Positions 57,522-64,000 of a DNA stretch of 64,000 nucleotides are shown piece after piece (position 1 is the first letter of the stretch; each line of letters opens with the position of its first letter). Under the pieces are notes generated by a model. That model was not told where the DNA came from. It made no database searches and saw only the letters and a program-made list of their open reading frames with translations. Both the position numbers and the translations under genes were made by a program. Origin of the DNA: Haemaphysalis longicornis (lineage: Eukaryota > Arthropoda > Arachnida > Ixodida > Ixodidae); contig CM023449.1 of NCBI GenBank assembly GCA_013339765.2, positions 202,331,422-202,395,421 of the forward strand, read 5' to 3'.

Positions 57522-57537
57522 CCCCGCACCTCCACCA
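57522..57537 (-). other. element B primer-binding site
   Basis: Minus strand TGGTGGAGGTGCGGGG, starting two bases after the 5' LTR. Copy A keeps the same site with one change. The tRNA was not identified. Confidence 0.75.
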
Positions 57538-57539
57538 GA

Positions 57540-57963
57540 TGTCACGAAGACAAGGACGATGCAGTGGTGTTGAATGAGAAACACGTTTATTGGAGCGAAC
57601 TTGTGCTCCCCTAACAACTCAAAAGAATACAGAGGCGGCGAAGCAGCGGTCAACAAAGTGACTTGCACAGGCGAATGTCGTCGAATCGAATGCCCCGGCG
57701 TCCGCACTGCAGGCTTTTTATCTTTTGGCGCGCGTGGTTCTCGAAACGTCGATTCGCATCGAGACCATAGTAGATCCAAGAAGATTATTCTGGGCTGTTC
57801 ACGTTAGATCGGAATGCTCTCCCTATCACAACAGATAACACATGCGGCACAGAAAGAAAGAATGGAACACGCGCTTCCCTTGGCGCAGAGATAACACAGA
57901 CCGGCGCAGCCGGGCGGTAAAAGCAAAACACAAATAAACAAACCCAATGTATGGTTCGCGGCA
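57540..57963 (-). repeat. element B 5' LTR
   Basis: 424 bp partner of 51975-52398. Confidence 0.95.
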
Positions 57964-57967
57964 ATAT

Positions 57968-58440
57968 GTTCTGACCAATACTTTTAAGCAGTGTCTCACT
58001 TTGTCCTCGCCTGACATCCAAGGATCAACGAGTCAGCACAGTTTCAGGACTTCTTTAATATATATGGTGAACGTTTCGCGGGTTATTTGAGCTTTTTGTG
58101 CAAGACCCTGCGCGGTCTTCCTGTTCAAGGAAACATGTCGCCAAAGCAAACCCGAAATTTATCGAAAAATCTGTCCCACGTATCGAATGCGTGCTCATGG
58201 TTATCAAACCACAGTAATGCGGTACCGTTCAAGGAGAGTACGTTCGTGAGCTGCGTCAACGCGACCCGCCTGTTTTACTTGCTGACTCGCTGGAAGTGCT
58301 TTAGCCAGTCTCTCTTCTTGGGCAGTTTGTGTGAGCGTGCGCGGTATTCTCAGTGGGCCTCGATGGGGTCATTGGGTTCTCGGGGAAGAAGGCCGGCAAT
58401 GCGCCTACTGTGTCAACAATGCGGTGGCTTCGCATCGTAC
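57968..58440 (-). pseudogene. element C gag, upstream half
   Basis: On the minus strand the capsid pattern can be read in shifted frames: DWLKHFQRVSK near 58300, ALLWFDNHEHAFDTWDRFF near 58210-58160, a KKLK-stretch, and finally DPWMSGEDKVRHCLKVLV at 58015-57970, where the B insertion interrupts. This is a gypsy gag distinct from those of A/B, D and E. Stops and shifts throughout. Confidence 0.65.
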
Positions 58441-59036
58441 AGGACGACGATTACCCAGCATCACCGAAAATGCTACGGGCGTAGCAAATGGAGGCAGGCT
58501 GTATTTCAAGGCATGCGAAACACAGGCAAGGCATGGTAAAATGGAGAGTGGTGAGTTGAGAGGCAGGAGTCCCCTTCTTCCCTTCCCTATTCTACGTGCG
58601 AGCATACCCTAGCGATCCGTTTCCGAGGTCACATACCTTACAAGGGCGATTTGCTGCTGACTAACGTAACAGACATCTAGCGATCGTTCTGTTGTTAGCC
58701 ACTATAATAAATTTACAAATCAGCAAGTAGCAAGAAGGACTCAGTATTTCAATCAAGTATTTATTTGTCGCAGCTAAAAATAGAAACTTTTTTTCAAGTC
58801 TGACAAGGATGTGCGACACATGCGTGTGTTTTATAGTAACGCTATGGGCTTACAATCGGTGACGTTCTGATCAGTGTATGAATTCGACTTAGAATCTCGA
58901 CGAAAGGGAATTCACTAATGACATCATTGAGCTCGGCTGGAGCTCACCTGCATTTAAATCAATGCGGCCATCAGAGTATAGTGGGTATATTGTAATAGTA
59001 AAGCAGACCAAAAAGTTTAGAAAAGAAAACAAAATT
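58441..59036. other. unassigned spacer
   Basis: May include the N-terminal end of element C gag up to about 58620; nothing firm was recognised. Confidence 0.3.
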
Positions 59037-59470
59037 ACACCATCTTCCCGTAGGGGTACCCTGAAGAGTATGCGAAGCAGCCATGGGGTCGACTGAAGTT
59101 CCCATTAGTTTTCAGTTCGTCGTTTCCGTTGACGTTGGGCTTCTCGTGCCTTCGTTGTATCAGCAGCTTCTTGACTTAGTTTGAATGAGTGAAGGACACA
59201 AGGCGCGTTCGTAGCACATGCTCCCGTCTCGGTTTGTAGCGCAGTGGGAAGAGCGCCACGTACTTCTCGATGCGGCCAGAGAGTCGTGGGATCAAAAACG
59301 GGCGCCGCCTAAATATTTCTTGTTATAGTGGACTGCGCTGACGTCAGCCCAAACGCTGACGGGGCTGAAGAGACGCGCATGCGTAGTAGAGTGCGGACGG
59401 CAGACAACGACCACGAGGGAGGGGGGGACACAGCCACGAGCATGAGATGCTTTGTATCTAAAAAATATGA
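59037..59470 (+). repeat. dispersed repeat with tRNA-like promoter, copy 2
   Basis: Partner of 36168-36694. A-box-like TAGCGCAGTGGGAAGAGCGC (59237-59256) and a decayed B box GGGATCAAAAACG. It has the same palindromic block at its left end (CTTCCCGTAGGGGTACC). Confidence 0.65.
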
Positions 59471-60235
59471 GAGCATGAGTTTGGCCGCTTTGTTTGGAAT
59501 CGCTGGTCTGAAATTACGACACACCCGGCTTTGGCGCTGTGCTACTTCCCAAAAATGATGATTCTTGACTGGAGCTTTGAAGTGACGACATGAACTTTTG
59601 AAGTGACCAGCTTTCCAGGACGATTTCTAACCTCGTACATGCCGGAGGAAAAAAAGCCTATGAGCATGTAGTGTTGAGGGGAAGCTTCTTTTTAGAGCGC
59701 CACAAAAAACAGCGCCCATCACAAAAACCGCCATTCACGGCCACGGTCGCATCGTCAGCACGTCTACAGATGTCGAAAGCAATGACCGTTTTACTCATGC
59801 TAAACGCAATGGTTTTTTTCTGTATCATCACATAAACACTTGTAAATAAGTTCGATTTGCGCTAAAAGTTGTGTCGGTGCAACACCTGAGCTTCAGAACT
59901 GACTACACTACATTTTTGGACAAAGTCATACCACCTCAATTTTGAAAAAGAAAAATACGCACAACCGGTGTACGCTGAATGCCGCCAGACATAATCTTGC
60001 ACATTTTTACCGTCAGAAAACCCAAACACAAGAAAATAATGCGAATCGGACGGGCACACGGTGTAAATTGAATATTGAAAGTAAAGACATTGTTTCGGTA
60101 AATCACCACAACCTAAAAACAAACACTTCTGCACAAAGCGCAACAGTACACATTTTTTTAGAAAATCAAGCTTATTTTCAAAAGTCATAGGGAGCGACTG
60201 TTATACATTACCTGGGCATTATCGCTAATTATATA
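59471..60235. other. unassigned spacer
   Basis: No gene recognised. Confidence 0.35.
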
Positions 60236-60239
60236 TGCT

Positions 60240-60720
60240 GAGAATATTTGTCCCTTGCACAAGGAAGCTCCACAGAACCAGCGTCCTCTGAAAGTGTGGG
60301 TACAAGTGCAGCGGCGGCTGTGATCAGACAATTAAAATCCGCAGAAACTGACTCCACTGCGTCTCAGTGCTGTCCCAGTTTGCCACATATGCACCGAAGT
60401 GTTTGGCCTACATAACATGTGTCACAAGATAGTCGTATCTAGCTTTCTACGCAAACCTGGTAGAAGATAAACAACGCTGCATTCTTTTTCTGGCAAGGCA
60501 CCTTGTCGCTTCTATTCACTGTGCTATACATTCGTGACAAAGGCCCCGGGGCAGTAAAAACAATGGTAATACGGAATTTTTCAGCCGCCAATCTTGAGGT
60601 GGTGTGACAGTCGATGCACTCAAGGGAACACAAGGAAGCGTGTTGGGCGTTGTTGCAGTGTCTCAATGGCCACAGTGACCGCAGACTGCACCTCCTTCAC
60701 GATGCTTCATTTAACGGAGG
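60240..60720 (-). pseudogene. Penelope-like element C-terminal remnant (GIY-YIG side)
   Basis: The minus-strand frame 60666-60439 ends RLAAEKFRITIVFTAPGPLSRM and leads, after one stop, into IRLSCDTCYVGQTLRCICGKLGQH. The pattern LSC-x2-YVGQT-RC-x5-L-x2-H is the GIY-YIG endonuclease core found after the reverse transcriptase in Penelope-like elements. The preceding FTAPGPLSR block has the usual position between the two. The reverse transcriptase itself was not recognised further upstream (60720-61400). Stops are present. Confidence 0.55.
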
Positions 60721-61690
60721 CTAACGTACCTTGTTGAAACCTAACAGTAATCTGCCGTCGCACTTGCCGGTGCACCCAGCAGAAAAACCCTTGGGGACTG
60801 GATCTTTTGATGGGACTCCGCAGGAGTCTTTAGATTTACCTCTTTAAACAAGTTATACATGGTCGAATAATGCTTTAGTAAATATTTCGTGGACGGGGCC
60901 TATTACCACATAAAAAATACTGTGGAAATGTATGAAAAACTTGTAGGTGCTTTTGGCTGATAGTTTGAACACCCGCCATTCTCTGCGCAATAATCCCGGC
61001 ACGGTGCATGGAATATTTTTTGCGATCAGAAATATTAATCACGGATTGCAACTTCGTGGGGTCCGTGACGTGCACCAACTCAAATGAACTCCGTTCTGCG
61101 AAATGAAGCACTTATCTCTAACCCTGTACTGTAGTGTAGCAACTTCCGGTTCCACTAAACCGGGGAAATCGCAGCAATAACCGAGGAGGGATGATGTAAA
61201 CAATGCTTTCACGCCGAATAATGTGTTCACTGGAATGATTTCTCGGTAATCCACCGTGCAGTGCGTGTAGCGTGTAATATATATTTTATGCCACTACACA
61301 ACGCGTGTCCGTGACATCTGGTTGCGTCGTGGTTTTGGGCACCCAGCCGAGGTCCACGCTCCTGCATTAGGCGAAGATGCCAACATTTTTTAGGTCTCCC
61401 AGCCCGTGACATCCTAAACCGCAGAGATACCAGAGGGAACTTTTAAATTACTACTGCAATAGTAGGGTTATATTTATTATATCCTTATACAGCTTTTATT
61501 GGGGCTCAACCGGTGAGAACCCTCCCCCGCTGGCTCACTGGTGGAGCTACAGACAAACCACGACTGGAGACGAACTGCTTTACGAATATGGAAGCATATT
61601 TATATGTAATATTTACACAGATGAGATAATCGCAGGAGTGCGAATCACTTCGTAGAGGACTCCATTGCTCAGCGCAGCACAAATGTGCGT
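60721..61690. other. unassigned; may contain eroded Penelope-like sequence
   Basis: Short minus-strand frames only. No catalytic motif recognised. Confidence 0.3.
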
Positions 61691-61928
61691 ACCCACCGCG
61701 GTGGCTCTGTGGCTAAGATGTTGTGCTTCTAAGCCCATGGACGGGGTTTTGATTCCCGGCCGCGGCGGCCACTTTTCTGCGGAGGTAAAAGAGAAAACCC
61801 CCGTGTTTTTAAATTTCCTGTTACTTTGTAATCCCCAGGTGGTGAAAATTACTCTGGAGACCGCTACGACGCGGCGCGTCGTCGCCCCTGTAACGTTGTC
61901 GCATTACACCTCTGAAGCAGTCAATCCC
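61691..61928 (+). mobile_element. tRNA-derived SINE, older copy
   Basis: Same family as 30881-31121: ACCCACCGCGGTGGCTCTGTG at the start, A-box TGGCTCTGTGGC, then a decayed B box (TTTTGATTCCC), CCCGGCCGCGGCGGCC, ATCCCCAGGTGGT and a CAATC tail. Flanks AAATGTGCGT (61681-61690) and AAATATGTGT (61929-61938) may be a decayed target duplication. More diverged than the first copy. Confidence 0.8.
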
Positions 61929-64000
61929 AAATATGTGTATTATATATATATATCAAGATAAGAGACATAAAGAAATGCATTAGCCTGAAATTTAATACTC
62001 TCGTCGGAATAAATATTTGCTATGTGTGCGCAAGGTTCGAACTAGTGTAAAATGTACGAATGTTGAAGGGCGCCTACAATGACTTTCATTATGTTGTTGG
62101 CTACCTGTTTTGAGGTATATCACGCGCTACTGCACTGACTGAATGCTTTATTAATCTTCACGTATGCTTCCTCGCATTTCATGCTGCGAGGTGATGGCAA
62201 AATTTACCTTTTCTTCCCTGTGGGAGTACGTCATGCAGCGCAGCTGTCATCGGGGTCTTTGTTCGGGAATCCGCGAGGTACGTTTTATGTTCCCTGCGCA
62301 CGAAAAAACTCAACCGATTTCTCACGAAAATTGCTAGTTTTTATTTTGTTTGCGGAAGTGAAAATTCCCGGGGAACATGGACATTTGCCAGACGTATTTT
62401 CTGATTGGCCTTCAGTTTCAGTCACGTCCTTCTGGTTGACAAAGCGGTTCTGTGTGCCTTCATCATTTTGATGTTTTGTTATGTTTACGGGCACCAGTTG
62501 TAATGTTTGCCTTATATCACTTTACTGAAAATGCATAATTCTCAGCCGGCAATAAAACACTAGACTAAATGCACAGGGAATGACAACGTAGGCCTGCCAT
62601 TGCTCATACTGCTTGTAATACACGCCCTCTCTGTGATTTGCTCAGACGGCGCGACGTATTTTCATTTGAACGGCAGGCGGGAACGATCACGTCACACATT
62701 GCCAACTTCAGCCTTCGTAAAGGTGACGTAATGTTAAATTTGAGCTTGAAAATGGCGGCTACTTTTCCCGCGACATAGGGTAAAAAAATTCACCGACCTT
62801 CGGCGCCGCGAAATGACCATGAATTTTCAGTAGGCGCAGTTTCGCATGACGCGTTGTTAAAGAATGTTTTCTACCTAAATAAATAATAGTTTCGACTGTG
62901 TCCGAGACAGTGATCACGGAGCATACAAATACCGTTCAGCATGATGCTTTTATGTTTTCCAATAAAATGAAAATGATTTGTTTAGCGTAACCGCAACATA
63001 AGAGGGCAGTACAAGCCTCCCCGTGACTAAGAAAACCCAAGGCATGGCATTTTTCCACCCTCATCCTAGTAAGCTGCTGGGTCACGTGATTGGAACTCAA
63101 GACAAAAATAACAAAGAAAAGAGACTCTTGTTTATGAACGCGGTGATTGAAGTTGAGCTTTACGAATGAGTGAACCGACGACATCGGTACGCTCCGAGGT
63201 TATAGGGCGTGGCACTTCGTTTCTCTTATGTGTCATACAAGCTATGGTCGTGGCAGTCTTTTCATGTGATGACGCCGTATACTTGTAACGTAGCAGCAAG
63301 CGATAGCGTGACGGCGGTGGCGGGCGGGAAGGTGATGACCCATGGTGATAACGCAACACAAATTGAATTGACGATTGGCCAACTACGTTACTAAAAGCGA
63401 TTGAAAGAAATAAGGAGATGCGGTAAAAACAGTGTGAAGTTCTTTAGCTCAACATCACCCTTTCGCTAGATTTTAGATCAACGTTTCTCGATCGCCTTGT
63501 GGTATTGACGACAATTTTGGCCTGCAGAAATAAGGTTGACCTTGCCAACCTCAGTTACCGTCTAAATGTTTATAATCCATGTCAAGGGTTTTATATCTTT
63601 TATGGGCAATATTTGATACCTTACTTGTGATCTTTATGAGTAAAGCGTCAAATTACGCTGCATATCGTCAGAGCAATACGCGCATCACGTCACCTATTGC
63701 TTACGTTGTGCTTACGCATAGAACATGGCGCATTGCCTTGAACTTTGCGCAGTCGAGAATAGGGCCACTATTTAGAAATGTGTTCGGTAGCCTTGTACTC
63801 TCAGCACTTCCTGTTCACAAGTGTACCACATCTCCGGTTTCATTATCACTTGAATTGGGCAGCAGATTTCACTGAAGAGCATCGCTAATGCGTCACATTA
63901 ATTTCGAGCGGACTGCGCATTGCAGTGTAGAAACGCTAAATAGCTACCATCGCAAGGTTGCGTAATATCTTTTCGGACTGCTATCGTCGAAAAAACATCC
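61929..64000. other. right edge, unassigned
   Basis: No gene or repeat recognised apart from a (TA)n run at about 61939-61953. AT-rich. Confidence 0.35.

Larger units (their letters stand above)
51975..57963 (-). mobile_element. Ty3/gypsy retrotransposon B, young, nested in element C
   Basis: 5989 bp. Both LTRs are 424 bp and differ at about 4 positions by eye. ATAT lies at 51971-51974 and 57964-57967, a 4 bp target duplication. Minus-strand order is 5' LTR (57963-57540), primer-binding site, gag, pol (PR-RT-RNase H-IN), polypurine tract, 3' LTR (52398-51975). No env. There are three apparent single-base frameshifts, two in gag and one between RNase H and integrase. It belongs to the same family as copy A. 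Confidence 0.95.

Noticed and set aside
61525..61560. GCTGGCTCACTGGTGGAGC as a further SINE or tRNA A box
   Set aside because: No B box or SINE body follows.

Overview
This window looks like intergenic DNA from a tick, most likely a hard tick. I infer this from the repeats: RTE-clade LINEs ending in (ATG)n, Ty3/gypsy elements, CR1-like and I-clade LINEs, a Penelope-like remnant, a Helitron remnant and a tRNA-derived SINE of the kind I associate with ticks. There is no operon-like organisation and no bacterial gene. I could not identify an intact host gene. Two short stretches could be host exons (262-385 and 29367-29546), both at low confidence. A 100-base run of N at 34627-34726 marks a scaffold join.

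Layout, left to right. 0.5-2.3 kb: an old broken RTE LINE. 2.9-10.9 kb: a decayed Ty3/gypsy element on the minus strand (copy A) with both LTRs; an RTE LINE (6.7-9.7 kb, plus strand) sits inside it where about 1 kb of gag-pol is missing. 11-23 kb: dispersed non-coding repeats (a 620 bp unit at 12.0 and 20.5 kb; a 650 bp pair at 21.2 and 22.0 kb), a 5'-truncated RTE on the minus strand (13.5-14.5 kb) and a pogo/Tigger-like transposase tail (17.3 kb). 22.7-29.3 kb: nothing recognised. 30-34.3 kb: a CR1-like LINE 3' end carrying a SINE with a 13 bp target duplication, an SGNH-esterase-like fragment, a Helitron fragment, a 109 bp tandem duplication and a LINE endonuclease remnant. 35-42.8 kb: AT-rich degenerate repeats, an I-clade LINE with reverse transcriptase and RNase H, a ~160 bp satellite with an inverted end monomer, RTE fragments and a second RNase H remnant.

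43.8-49.7 kb: a gypsy gag remnant, then a complete but broken compact Ty3/gypsy element (copy D, plus strand, 4148 bp) with LTRs of only 132 and 134 bp and a 5 bp target duplication AATCT. 51.7-58.4 kb: a young Ty3/gypsy element (copy B, minus strand, 5989 bp) with 424 bp LTRs differing at about 4 positions and a 4 bp duplication ATAT. It is inserted in the gag of an older gypsy element (copy C) whose two halves lie on either side. 59-64 kb: a second copy of the 36.2 kb repeat, a Penelope-like GIY-YIG remnant and a second SINE.

The window is therefore a record of nested transposition. B and A belong to the same family (similar LTRs, primer-binding site and proteins) and both sit next to ATAT or a near match. 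The most informative items are the B-in-C nesting, the in-frame stop between gag and pol in B, the short protein-coding LTRs of D, and the satellite array with an inverted monomer.
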